Below are positions 1 through 8,900 of a stretch of DNA of 64,000 bases, piece after piece (the first letter of the stretch is position 1; every line of letters starts with the position of its first letter). The notes beneath the pieces are model-generated. The model did no database searches, was not told the origin of the DNA, and saw only the letters and a list, made by a program, of their open reading frames with translations. Both the position numbers and the translations under genes were made by a program. This DNA comes from Enterovibrio norvegicus DSM 15893 (lineage in GTDB: Bacteria; Pseudomonadota; Gammaproteobacteria; Enterobacterales; Vibrionaceae): assembly GCF_900115495.1 (NCBI RefSeq), contig NZ_FOWR01000023.1, positions 25,795-89,794 on the forward strand. The letters are read 5' to 3'.

Positions 1-166
1 GGGTGGTCCTTTGAATAAGCCGAACTGACAAACTCTCTTCCAGCTTTTGAATCTGTGCGCTCACTGCAGGACGGCTAATTCCGAGCAACTTCCCCGCTCG
101 GCTAAAATTGCCTGTTTTGACCACAGCAGCAAACACCGCCATGGGTTTTAGTCGTGATAACTGCAT
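1..166 (-). CDS. LysR-family transcriptional regulator, N-terminal fragment cut by the window edge
   Basis: The reverse strand from an ATG at 166 encodes about 55 residues and is still open at position 1, so only the start of the gene is visible. The peptide has the LysR winged helix-turn-helix pattern: a first helix with MAVFAAVVKTGNFSRAGK, then SRPAVSAQIQKLEESL as recognition helix, then RLIQRTT. The family binds promoter DNA and is usually tuned by a small-molecule ligand through a C-terminal domain, which lies outside the window. Target and ligand cannot be inferred. The family call is firm; the function is open. Confidence 0.85.
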   Translation of the reverse strand, partial: MQLSRLKPMAVFAAVVKTGNFSRAGKLLGISRPAVSAQIQKLEESLSVRLIQRTT

Positions 167-290
167 GTCTATCCTTAGAACATCACACTACTCAGGAGAA
201 TTCACTCATCTCTACCAACTATAGAAGTGTTGACGATAACATGCGGGAAATTAACGGATTTTGTGACTATTTGATATGCCAGAAACGAGA

Positions 291-316
291 AAACCCGAGC
301 ATCTCTGCTCGGGTTT
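291..316 (-). terminator. Terminator of the first tRNA-Ser gene
   Basis: A perfect 11-bp stem with a 4-nt loop lies directly downstream of tRNA-Ser (minus strand) and is followed by TTTTCTCGTTTCT. An almost identical copy follows the second tRNA-Ser at 13973-13998. Confidence 0.85.
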
Positions 317-322
317 CAAATA

Positions 323-410
323 TGGCGGTGAGTGAGAGATTCGAACTCTCGATACGTTGCCGTATACACACTTTCCAGGCGTGCTCCTTCAGCCACTCGG
401 ACAACTCACC
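323..410 (-). tRNA. tRNA-Ser (anticodon GGA), copy 1
   Basis: On the minus strand an 88-nt cloverleaf runs from GGTGAGT at 410 to the matching ACTCACC, discriminator G and encoded CCA at 323. The anticodon loop contains TGGAA, giving GGA (serine UCC/UCU codons), and the long variable arm typical of tRNA-Ser is present. It has its own promoter (459-487) and terminator (291-316). The same gene recurs at 14005-14092 with an identical mature sequence as far as can be read by eye. Confidence 0.96.
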
Positions 411-458
411 AAATTTTCATCAAGCCGAATGCGAAGCAGTTCGTCTCAACGGGGCGCT

Positions 459-487
459 ACTATAATGATTTCCCCATGCAGGGTCAA
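459..487 (-). promoter_or_regulatory. Sigma-70 promoter of tRNA-Ser copy 1
   Basis: On the minus strand TTGACC (482-487) and TATAGT (459-464) are separated by 17 nt, close to the sigma-70 consensus. They lie about 50 bp upstream of the tRNA 5' end, followed by a GC-rich discriminator typical of stable RNA promoters. Confidence 0.75.
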
Positions 488-552
488 TGCTTTAAGCCTT
501 AACTTCGGTTTACTCGTTCAGCATTTGAGCACCCCATCAGAGAGTAGCGAAA

Positions 553-1800
553 TTAGCGACGCGTTGGCTTACTCTTGAACTGCTTAATGCTGCTTTTCTG
601 GGAAGTTCGGCGATTGGCTTGTTTGTCGCGTGGCGCACGTTTGCTGTCACCCGTCGGTGGCTTGTCCGTAACGGGAAACGCTTCCAGTTCATGTAAAGGC
701 AACTCGCGCTTTATCATGTTGCGAATGGCTTGCAGATAATTCGTCTCGGCATGACAAACCAGTGTGATAGCAAGACCTTGCTCCCCAGCCCTTGCTGTTC
801 GGCCAACGCGGTGAACATAGACAGCAGGACTCAATGGCACATCGAAGTTAATCACAACGGGCAAGTGGTCAATATGTATGCCGCGCGCCAAGAGATCAGT
901 AGCTATCAGCACTTGCACCTGTTTGTCTTTGAAAGCAGCAAGCGTTTGTTCGCGCTCGGACTGAGCTTTGTCACCGTGTAACGCAGCAGAGGTAACACCC
1001 GCTTTGTTCAGCTTCTTACACAATGCATCAGCATTATCACGCGCACTGATAAACACCAATACTTGCGGCCAGTCTTGTTGTTTAATTTGGTCTATCAACA
1101 CATTGGCTTTGCTGCCTTTGTTTACCAGATATAAGCGCTCTTCAATCTGCTTCACCATGCTGTTTGTGGCACTAGCAAAAATGGTCGCAGGGCTGTTTAG
1201 TAACCCTTTCATTGACGCTTCTAACTCTTCTGGCAAGGTTGCTGAAAACAACATCATTTGGCGTGATGTGGGTATCGCCGCCAAGATGTTTTCAACATCT
1301 GGCCAAAACCCCATATCAACCAGTCTATCCGCCTCATCGAGTACAACACTGTCAATCGTCGATGTTTCAAGAGCCCCTTCTTTTAACAACTCTTTCAACC
1401 GGCCTGGCGTTGCAATAACAACTTCTGGCTTCAATAAAAGGCGTTCAATTTGCGATTCTTTCTCTATGCCACCGCATATCACAACGGTAGAGAGATTTAA
1501 TGCAGTCGCAATCGGCGTCAGCGCTTCATTGACCTGTGCAGCTAGCTCACGGGTTGGCACCAAAACCAGCTTACAAACGTGCGATGCCGTCGCTTGGGCA
1601 CCATCGAGCAGCGGTAAGCCGTATGCCAGGGTTTTTCCGCTGCCTGTTTGCGCTATCGCAAGTACATCCTTGCGGGCGCTGATTGCAGGGATCGCAAGTG
1701 ATTGAATCGACGTAGGTGCTTGGTATTGCACAGGCAATGCTGCAACAAGAGCAGGCGACAAAGGCAACGTTGAAAAGGTGTTAGGCGTAGAGAGCGACAT
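553..1800 (-). CDS. DEAD-box ATP-dependent RNA helicase
   Basis: A 415-residue superfamily 2 RNA helicase that unwinds RNA duplexes using ATP, probably in ribosome assembly or RNA decay. The motifs appear in order: Q-motif region (PTSIQSLAIP), Walker A AQTGSGKT, PTRELA, TPGR, VLDEAD, SAT, and HRVGRTARAG. A basic tail rich in K, R and S follows the core, as in RhlE-like proteins, but assignment to a named subfamily is not secure. Start: ATG at 1800 (MSLSTP) is chosen; codons at 1812 and 1809 are alternatives and none has a clear Shine-Dalgarno site. Transcribed alone toward the tRNA-Ser gene. Confidence 0.9.
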   Translation of the reverse strand: MSLSTPNTFSTLPLSPALVAALPVQYQAPTSIQSLAIPAISARKDVLAIAQTGSGKTLAYGLPLLDGAQATASHVCKLVLVPTRELAAQVNEALTPIATALNLSTVVICGGIEKESQIERLLLKPEVVIATPGRLKELLKEGALETSTIDSVVLDEADRLVDMGFWPDVENILAAIPTSRQMMLFSATLPEELEASMKGLLNSPATIFASATNSMVKQIEERLYLVNKGSKANVLIDQIKQQDWPQVLVFISARDNADALCKKLNKAGVTSAALHGDKAQSEREQTLAAFKDKQVQVLIATDLLARGIHIDHLPVVINFDVPLSPAVYVHRVGRTARAGEQGLAITLVCHAETNYLQAIRNMIKRELPLHELEAFPVTDKPPTGDSKRAPRDKQANRRTSQKSSIKQFKSKPTRR

Positions 1801-1905
1801 CGTGCACATCACTTATTAGGAGTAATCGGAACGCGGGGAATGGGGGAGCAAAACGCGAGCAACTCTCGTCGTCAAAGAATGACGGAAAGCTGCTCGCGAT
1901 GTAAA

Positions 1906-2388
1906 TTATGCGTCGATGTCTTGCGTGTCTTCAGGACGAAGTTTACGTTGCACACCCATCAGGAAGTTACGCAGGATTTGGTCTTTACACTCACGGTAGT
2001 GTTTGTTGTCCGCTTTGCGTGAGAATGCACTCAATTCGTGCTTGCTCAAGCGGAACTCCATCAGCTCTAGCGTTTCGATCACATCTTCTGCTTTCATGTT
2101 CAGCGCGATACGCAGCTTCATGAAAATCATGTTGTTGTTCAAGCGCTTCTCAGGCTCAGGCTGTTCGCCTTCACGCTTGCCACGTTTCGTGTTGATCAAA
2201 CCATTCAGGAAAATCGCTAATTCGGTATCTGTTGCTTTAACAAAAGCTGCATCATCATCCTTGCGAAGCCAGTTAACCACTTGCTCTTGCGTCACAGCGT
2301 GATCAGCAGCAGCGAAAATTTCTACCATCGACTGATCTTTAAAGTCAAAGGTATAACGGATACGGCGGAGAATGTCGTTATTAGTCAA
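1906..2388 (-). CDS. yehS: YehS-like DUF1456 family protein
   Basis: A 160-residue cytoplasmic protein with two repeats of the DUF1456 fold (DILRRIRYTFDFKD and MKLRIALNMKAEDV) matching E. coli YehS in length and pattern. Biochemical role unknown. The only reasonable start is a TTG at 2388, preceded by AGGA 7 nt upstream; no ATG lies nearby. The gene stands alone between the helicase and the divergent nickel-SOD operon. Confidence 0.85.
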   Translation of the reverse strand: MTNNDILRRIRYTFDFKDQSMVEIFAAADHAVTQEQVVNWLRKDDDAAFVKATDTELAIFLNGLINTKRGKREGEQPEPEKRLNNNMIFMKLRIALNMKAEDVIETLELMEFRLSKHELSAFSRKADNKHYRECKDQILRNFLMGVQRKLRPEDTQDIDA

Positions 2389-2625
2389 AATAATTCCTAG
2401 TGTTAGGTTTGATCTAGCCTTTCAGTGCAACCACTGACGGCAAAAATAAAAGCGCGCAACTTTAGCATAATGCCCTCTACGTACCAATGATTTCTTGTTC
2501 TCACACAGCGGCCCTGCAGTTATCCACTCTTTATTCTTACACCAACTCAACATAAACATCCGATCCACTCTTGCAATAAATACAAAATCTTCGAAGAGAG
2601 GGCTTTACTTTTCATTGATACGATC

Positions 2626-2644
2626 AATAATGATAATCATTACT
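2626..2644 (+). promoter_or_regulatory. Fur box upstream of the nickel-SOD operon
   Basis: The 19-bp window matches the Fur consensus GATAATGATAATCATTATC at 16 positions, with the 13-bp core AATGATAATCATT a perfect palindrome (2629-2641). It sits 16 bp before the first gene of the sodN operon. This predicts repression when iron is plentiful and expression when iron is scarce. Inference from sequence; no binding data. Confidence 0.75.
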
Positions 2645-2659
2645 ATTCGCATAACGGTG

Positions 2660-3067
2660 ATGAGAATGGATTGGAAAACCTACGTGACACACGGAAATAG
2701 ATGTTTTCACAACAAACACTGGGTTGATGCAGAGCGGCATTATGGCCTCGCATTACACGCAGTGGAAAAGGAAGAACCTGTCATACATCAAAATGGCGAC
2801 ATCCTTTTTGCTTGGCTTGCCTGTCACCATAACCTGGCCACCTTGTTCCAATCCCAAAGCAAGCACTCAGAAGCGCGTTTCTATTTAGATACCCCTCTTG
2901 AGATCCTCGAAAAGACGCTTGGTAACACACCCCCTGACGATCCCTTTTTTATTTCGCTGCTGCGCGCCTACCAAACGGGATTAAACGCGCTGTGCTTATT
3001 CGAAAAAGCCATGAATTCAACGGTAGCGTCAACCGCTACATCGCAAACACAGGAGAACGTGAAATGA
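2660..3067 (+). CDS. TPR-like protein, first gene of the sodN operon
   Basis: About 135 residues, all helical in character, with a TPR-type pattern (TYVTHGNRCFHNKHWVDAE, then HYGLALHAVEKEE, then LATLFQSQSKHSEARFYL). No catalytic motif is visible. ATG codons at 2630, 2660 and 2666 are in frame; the first lies inside the Fur box, so translation should begin at 2660 or 2666. The stop overlaps the next start by ATGA (3064-3067), implying translational coupling. TPR proteins usually bind partners, so a role in nickel-SOD assembly is possible but not shown. It may belong to a vibrio-specific DUF family. Confidence 0.7.
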   Translation: MRMDWKTYVTHGNRCFHNKHWVDAERHYGLALHAVEKEEPVIHQNGDILFAWLACHHNLATLFQSQSKHSEARFYLDTPLEILEKTLGNTPPDDPFFISLLRAYQTGLNALCLFEKAMNSTVASTATSQTQENVK

Positions 3068-3264
3068 CTCAACGCTTGGCATTATTTGCATTCCTATTAA
3101 CAGCAAGCCCAATGTTGATGGCGCATGCAGGTCATGATCATGGACATTGGTCAGCCTCCCTTATTCATCTTCTATGGGCGCTACCTGTTATTGTCGCAGG
3201 GGCAATTGCATTTTGGGGGTTACGCCGTATACGTCATCAAAAGCATCATCAACAAGGAGAGTAA
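3064..3264 (+). CDS. Small His-rich membrane protein in the sodN operon
   Basis: A 66-residue protein: an N-terminal hydrophobic signal-like segment (residues 1-20), then HAGHDHGHW, one transmembrane helix (about 30-52) and a basic His-containing tail (RRIRHQKHHQQGE). The histidine cluster just after the likely cleavage or membrane exit point suggests binding of a divalent metal. Its place between the TPR-like gene and sodN, with an ATGA overlap upstream and only 2 nt before sodN, suggests a metal (nickel) handling accessory. SD AGGAG is 8 nt upstream. Function is inference. Confidence 0.75.
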   Translation: MTQRLALFAFLLTASPMLMAHAGHDHGHWSASLIHLLWALPVIVAGAIAFWGLRRIRHQKHHQQGE

Positions 3265-3266
3265 GC

Positions 3267-3767
3267 ATGCTATACGCCCTATTAAATAAGCTCGACCAAA
3301 GAACAGCGTTTACTCGCGCATCTGCGCATTGCGATATTCCTTGTAAAATTTATGACCCTTCCCATGCACAAATCGCAGCACTTACGATCATAAGAATGTT
3401 GGACTTGATTGAAGAATTACCAACCTCGGAATTGTCCCAAAATCAGCAAGCACGTTTCGTTCGTTTGGTGCAGCAAAAGGAAGAACATGGCAGCAAAGTA
3501 AAAGAAGATATTCGTGTCATTTGGGGGGATTATTTCAAGCAACCACAATTCGATACGTTCCCTGAAATCCACACGCTTACGCATGACATCATGATGCTGG
3601 CTTCAAAGGCGAAACAAGAAATTGATCGTGAGGCAGCACTGGCGCTTTTAGACAAAGTGAACCGCTTTGCAGATATATTCTGGCAGAGCAAAGACGTTCC
3701 CACTTATGTCGCAACGTGCCCGTACCCGCCAGCACTTCCTGTCATTTACCCAGATTTGAAGCCATAA
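3267..3767 (+). CDS. sodN: Nickel-dependent superoxide dismutase precursor SodN
   Basis: A 166-residue precursor of Ni-SOD, which disproportionates superoxide to oxygen and hydrogen peroxide. A 20-residue leader (MLYALLNKLDQRTAFTRASA) precedes the nickel hook HCDIPCKIYDP. After cleavage His1, Cys2 and Cys6 would be the nickel ligands and Asp3, Pro5 and Tyr9 are the conserved second-shell residues of the family. The rest forms the expected four-helix bundle. The start is preceded by AAGGAGA. The maturation protease gene follows 4 nt downstream. The Fur box at 2626-2644 suggests iron-sparing expression. Confidence 0.95.
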   Translation: MLYALLNKLDQRTAFTRASAHCDIPCKIYDPSHAQIAALTIIRMLDLIEELPTSELSQNQQARFVRLVQQKEEHGSKVKEDIRVIWGDYFKQPQFDTFPEIHTLTHDIMMLASKAKQEIDREAALALLDKVNRFADIFWQSKDVPTYVATCPYPPALPVIYPDLKP

Positions 3768-3771
3768 ACCC

Positions 3772-4089
3772 ATGCTCGGATTACGACTCTTCCGGATTGA
3801 GGGACATTCTATGTTCCCTCTCTATAAATCGTCTGACTTTGTGATAACCGTGCGTGAACCATCATGGTGGAGAAAGCAAACTGGCACAGCTTATGCGTTT
3901 ACCCACCCTATTTTTGGATGTGTCATCAAAACACTTAAGCAAAGCGATGAACATGGCCGATATTGGTTTCGAGGCGCAAACCCATCCAGTGTCAGCAGCC
4001 GAACACTCGGCGCTATTGATCCAGCAATGCCGCTCTATCGGGTGTTGTTTAAAATCAGTAAACCCACGAAGTCGTTGACGGCGTCATGA
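3772..4089 (+). CDS. sodX: Nickel-SOD maturation protease SodX
   Basis: A 105-residue small S26 (signal-peptidase-like) protease expected to cut the SodN leader and expose His1 for nickel binding. The catalytic Ser motif GHSMFP (residues 12-17) and a downstream VIKTLK segment carrying the likely general-base lysine are visible. There is no membrane anchor, matching the cytoplasmic SodX family. It begins 4 nt after sodN and closes the operon before a bidirectional terminator. Confidence 0.92.
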   Translation: MLGLRLFRIEGHSMFPLYKSSDFVITVREPSWWRKQTGTAYAFTHPIFGCVIKTLKQSDEHGRYWFRGANPSSVSSRTLGAIDPAMPLYRVLFKISKPTKSLTAS

Positions 4090-4116
4090 ACCTTGGACGC
4101 TCTTCTCCAAAAACAA

Positions 4117-4144
4117 AAAGCCCCAGTATTTCTACTGGGGCTTT
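4117..4144. terminator. Bidirectional terminator between sodX and telA
   Basis: A 12-bp stem with loop TTTC, flanked by A-run and T-rich sequence, lies between the convergent sodX (+) and telA (-) genes and can serve both. Confidence 0.85.
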
Positions 4145-4161
4145 CGATATTTCACTTCACA

Positions 4162-5223
4162 TCAAGACAAGGTCTGCTCTAACGCTTTTTTAAGCTCCAA
4201 TTCTGCCTTCTCAATCACTTGTTGTGCATGCTCTCGCTGGGCTCTACCCTCTTTGACGCGAGACAAGGTGTTATTCAAGGTTTCAATCGTCAGCTGATTC
4301 ACGGTTTCCAATGAATCCAGATCAAGAATGCCACGCTGATAGTTCTCGGCAATTTGCTCTTCCAGCGCCTTGAGCTTCTCAGCGTTCTGAACATACTGCT
4401 TGTTGGTGTAGTCTTTCACCGCACGCGTCACTTTCAGCGCTTTCTCTTTTTCATAATTGGAAATCGCAATCAAGAACTGGCGTTTCCATAGCGGGAAGGT
4501 GTTATGGACGATATCTTGAATATCCTCCATCAACATTTTATTGCCTTCCTGCGAGAGGCGAATTTGAGGCGCAGTTTGAATAGCAGCCAAACGCGTTAAC
4601 TCAAGGTTGTGAACACGCTTTTCAAGACGTGCAATCGCTTGAGAAGCATCACGGTACTTTTGCGCATCAAGGGCATCACCACTTTGCTCTGATTGCGCAA
4701 GCAAATCAGGCAGTACGTTCTGTGTGAGATCGTTCAGTTTGTATTTACCCGCCGCGATGTACTGATCTAACCCCGCAAGCAGCTCTAAGTTATGATCATA
4801 AAGCGTATCTAGCTGCGTAATATCATGCGCAAGTTTTACTTCCTGCGCTTCTAAGCTGCCCGATAACTGCTCTAATTGACCTTTCACCGAATCAAAACTC
4901 GCCGAGAATTTTTTGAAAGAATCAAAAAGTTCGCCCACCAACGGAAGCCTCGATAACAGGCTCTTCTTACCAAGGTTGTCGAACTCAGCACTGTCCATGG
5001 ATGACACCATGGCGTGCAGAATATCTCCTGCCTCACCGCTGTCACGAACACGGACTTGCTCTAAGACTTCATCAGAGAATGCGGTGATCTTTTCCAACGC
5101 ACCTTTACCAAAGGTAATCGTGGCTACGGTATCAAACGCATCAAACTGTTCAGCCAAAGCCACGATTTGAGGTGTCACCTCAACATCCAGCACCTGACTC
5201 TGAGGATTCGTCAATTCAGTCAT
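4162..5223 (-). CDS. telA: TelA/KlaA family toxic-anion resistance protein
   Basis: A 353-residue, almost wholly helical protein matching the TelA family: GKGALEKITAFSDEVLEQVRV near the N-terminus, SLLSRLPLVGELFDSFKKF, and a long C-terminal helical part with TFPLWKRQFLIAISNYEKEKAL. The family is named from plasmid tellurite resistance loci, but its biochemical role is unknown. It is the last gene of the yqiJ-yqiK-ATPase-PLD-telA operon, 15 nt after the PLD gene with SD GGGAGA. Its linkage to a flotillin and a giant ATPase suggests a cell-envelope stress role. Confidence 0.88.
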   Translation of the reverse strand: MTELTNPQSQVLDVEVTPQIVALAEQFDAFDTVATITFGKGALEKITAFSDEVLEQVRVRDSGEAGDILHAMVSSMDSAEFDNLGKKSLLSRLPLVGELFDSFKKFSASFDSVKGQLEQLSGSLEAQEVKLAHDITQLDTLYDHNLELLAGLDQYIAAGKYKLNDLTQNVLPDLLAQSEQSGDALDAQKYRDASQAIARLEKRVHNLELTRLAAIQTAPQIRLSQEGNKMLMEDIQDIVHNTFPLWKRQFLIAISNYEKEKALKVTRAVKDYTNKQYVQNAEKLKALEEQIAENYQRGILDLDSLETVNQLTIETLNNTLSRVKEGRAQREHAQQVIEKAELELKKALEQTLS

Positions 5224-5238
5224 TGGATCTCCCTGTCT

Positions 5239-5943
5239 CTATGACGGCTTATGGCAGGGAAACTTCTGCCATAGCGTTTCAAACTGCCTTGAGAACGCAG
5301 TAACAAACCTGCGATCATCGGTAAGCGTAATATCTTCCTGATTATATTTGGAGGCACTGCGCGTCCAGTTAAAACTGCCGTTAATCAGTCTTTGTTCGTC
5401 AAATATCGCAAACTTATGGTGCATATGGTACTGAGTCGTATCAATTTTGACGGCAACGCCTTGTTCGGCGAGGTACTCTACGTCACTCCCTCTGTCGTAC
5501 ATCTTGTCGTTGTCCGTCACGATACGCACCTTAATCCCGCGCTTGTGAGCATCAAGAATATGCTTGGTCAAATCATTGTCTGCAATGGTAAACACACAAA
5601 TATCGATGGAATGACGAGCGAGTTTTAGCTGTTCAATAATACCCGCAGCACACGTTCTCCCAGGCGAGAACCAACTCGTTGCTGTTTCCGTTGAACTCGC
5701 GCTTATGATGTTATCTAGCACTTTCACAACGCGTTCCAACCAACGCACAAGAGCTGCAGCATCGCCTTGGTTTGCGATTTCTTTCTGCACCAATTTGAAA
5801 CTCAAATTACGCAGATAAGAACGGTCTTCATCGCTTAACACCGATTCAGCAAGCTCAGCTTGAAGCTCTCGGCGTTCATTGTCGTCTAAGCGGTAATCTT
5901 CAATCGAGGCTTCCAGCCACGCCGACCATTTTTGTCGATTCAT
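5239..5943 (-). CDS. Phospholipase-D-type (single HKD) protein, possible nuclease
   Basis: A 234-residue protein. Residues 1-80 are helical and of unknown family; residues 95-225 form one PLD domain with the HKD motif H175-x-K177-x4-D182 followed by NGSFNWT and an acidic ED. One-motif PLD proteins act as dimers; relatives include Nuc-type nucleases and cardiolipin hydrolases, so the substrate may be nucleic acid or phospholipid. No signal peptide is visible, which favours a cytoplasmic site. Its ATG directly abuts the stop of the ATPase gene (TAAATG) with SD GGAGGC inside that gene, so the two are probably translated together. Confidence 0.88.
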   Translation of the reverse strand: MNRQKWSAWLEASIEDYRLDDNERRELQAELAESVLSDEDRSYLRNLSFKLVQKEIANQGDAAALVRWLERVVKVLDNIISASSTETATSWFSPGRTCAAGIIEQLKLARHSIDICVFTIADNDLTKHILDAHKRGIKVRIVTDNDKMYDRGSDVEYLAEQGVAVKIDTTQYHMHHKFAIFDEQRLINGSFNWTRSASKYNQEDITLTDDRRFVTAFSRQFETLWQKFPCHKPS

Positions 5944-8900
5944 TTAATTGCCTCCTTGGCTGTTACCGCCAAAGCGGGCAACATGTTGGTTCAGCATGGC
6001 GAGCTGTTGTACTACTTGTCCTGCACGGTCTTCGGAATCACCCATCATTTGTTGGCGTTGATATCCGTCAGTGATTTCCTGCCAACGTCCTTGTTGTTCC
6101 GGTGTCATATCACCACGCAGTTCAGCAAGTTTCAGCAGGTTTTCTTCCGTACCCGCCGCCAATGTCTGGGCTTCACCTTGATAGTGATCTTGCAGCATGG
6201 TGTTGAGTTCTTCATCGGTCATGACTGACGAGATTTTCTCGGCAAGTTTGTTCATGTTTCGATAAGAACCCTGCAGCTTAAACGGTGGCTCAACACGATA
6301 CTGATCCGCCGTAGCGGCGGATTTGATGTACTGCTGATTCACCTTGAGCACGGTTTGCTGTGCCATCATCATTTTTTGCAGCGTAGAGACAATCTCATTG
6401 GATTCGGTCGCCGAATACGAATGGCTCATGTCACTCAGTGCAATGCTCTCCCCTTCTGCCATGCGAACAAAGCGGTAAAGGTCATTCAAGTCTCTGGTCG
6501 CTAGCGGTGCAAGTACAGAGTTCGACGTCAGAGAGTTCTCAATGAAGCTGAGTTCGAACGCTTGCTTCTGATCAGACAGCATGTCACCAAGGTTGTAGAT
6601 ATCTGCACGGTTCGACAACATATCGGGAATTCGGAACGCTTCACCGGTTTCGGTATACGGGTTACCCGCCATCACAACCGCAAACTTCTTGCCACGCATG
6701 TCATAGGTTTTGGTTTTGCCTTTCCACGTACCTTCAATGCGACGTGTTCCATCACACAGTGAAATGAATTTCTGAAGAAATTCAGGGTGGGTGTGCTGAA
6801 TATCATCAAGATACAAGAGCACGTTGTTACCCATTTCAAAGGCGAGGTTAATTTTTTCGATTTCGCGCGCGGCGTTTTGATCAGGCGCATCAGCAGGATC
6901 AAGTGAGGTGGCTTGGTGCCCAATGGACGGGCCATTGATCTTCATAAACACCAAGCCAAGCTTGTGTGCTACGTATTCGATCAAGGTGGTTTTACCGTAA
7001 CCCGGCGGCGAAATCAGTAGCAGCATCCCCATCAAATCGGTGCGTTTCTTATCACCCATGGTGCCCATCTGTTTGGCAAAATTATCGCCAATCAATGGCA
7101 GATAGCTTTCGCTGATGAGTTTGTTTCGAACAAAGGATGTGAGAGGACGAGGTTTGAATTCCCCGAGTCGGAAATCATCTTTCGCGGTATTAAGGAGCTC
7201 TGTGCGTTGATTGAGGTAAGCATCAAACTGCGGAACCACCGCAGTTCGGTGATGCTCGTTACGCTGGATAAAATCATCTAACACCAGCGTTAACTGACCT
7301 TTTTCAATGCGATCATGCTCACCCAATAAGCCGTCAATGCTGCAAAGCAGCGAGAAGTCGACACTGCCGATAGAGAAATTAGAACATGATTTCAACACAG
7401 TGATGGTCGCGGCTTCCAAAACAAACGCTTCGCCATACTGCTTACGAGACGTATAAGCAGTCAACCATTGTTTGTGATCAGCAAACGCTGTTTCAATGAC
7501 TTCATCAGCTTGATGCCAACCCAGACTGCGACGAAACTGAAGGTAGTCTTCACAAAGCGTTAGGGCATCCTGACTGACTTCAATGTTGAGTTCACTCTGA
7601 CCCAGTAAGTTCACCAGATACTCTGCAGCCTCATTCGCTTGTTCAGCCTCGAGTAACGCCACCAGCTGAGTTTGCAACAGTTGATAAGCCTCTGACGAAT
7701 TCAAATGTTCACGCAATAGCTGCGCATTGATGGCTTGTTGACGATAATGTTCCACTATTTGGCTATCTTGAGCGAGCAACCACAGCAACGCAGAGGAACG
7801 GGCTGATTGGCTGAATCGTAGCAATCCCGCTTGCTGGTAGATAGGTAACACTTTGTCCAAAATACGAATGGCATCGTTGTCGTGAATACCTTTCACATAA
7901 CCTTCTTTGTAGCGAGGTGCAGCGAATTTTTGTATGCACTCACTCAACAAGCCTTCTTTTTGATCAGCGTAGAGCTTATCGAGACTCAACCCATCGGTAT
8001 TGAGTTCAGCACCGTGCAGGATCAAGTACGCCAAATATTCTGCGCGATACACGTCTTCACTTTCTGATGCCACATCCAAACGGGACATAGATTGGAGCGT
8101 TAGGAAGGTTTCATCTTCAACAGATTGGTAAAAATCCGTACCCGAAATGTGGGTAGACAATTGACCGTCATGATCAACAAGACTGAGATCAAGCGGCTGT
8201 TGATTTACACTAAAACGGTGCTTACCAAGACGAAGGACTTTACCTCCCTGCTCGAAGATATCCTGATTGTCACGCAGCGAACGCAAAGACTGATCTTGCA
8301 GTGATTTGATTTTTGAATCGACACTGTCAGCCTTCACGCTGTCACCCAATTCTCGAATCGTTGTCGACAGTTGATGCAGTTTCAGCACCATTGCATCTGT
8401 TGCGAAGTAGCTGTTAAGCCCCGCCACATCATCAAAGCGTTCCACGCGCTTTTCGATGCTCGACATGGTGACGTTAGCAGCTTGCAGAAGGTTCTGAATA
8501 CGACGCTGTTGAGCCGCAATCAATTGCTGTTTGTGGTTATCGAGCGTTGATTGAATTTCATCTCGTTTGGCATAAATTTCAGCGAGAAACTGGTCAAAGT
8601 CAGCAAAACGAGATTCAAGCTTGTCCAATTGACCAACCAGTTTCGCTAGCTGATTGTCACAGTCGTCAGGACTTGTTGCCTGCTCCATCGCACTGCTAAC
8701 AGATTGACTAAGCAACTTAAACTGCGCACTGAATTCAGCTTGCGCTTCTTCACTTTGAAGGCCTTTAGACTTACCACGAAGTTTCGCGGAGACAGTATTG
8801 AGCATTGACGACACTTCCGTCGTCAAATCTAAAATCCGTGTCGCTTGTGTCGGGTCATCCGTTTCAATGTCCGTGACTTCTTCCGTCACCAATTGAAGTT

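Noticed and set aside
968..1705. 245-codon open frame opposite the DEAD-box helicase
   Set aside because: It is the antisense shadow of a clear helicase gene; composition is low in protein-like motifs and no start signal is visible.
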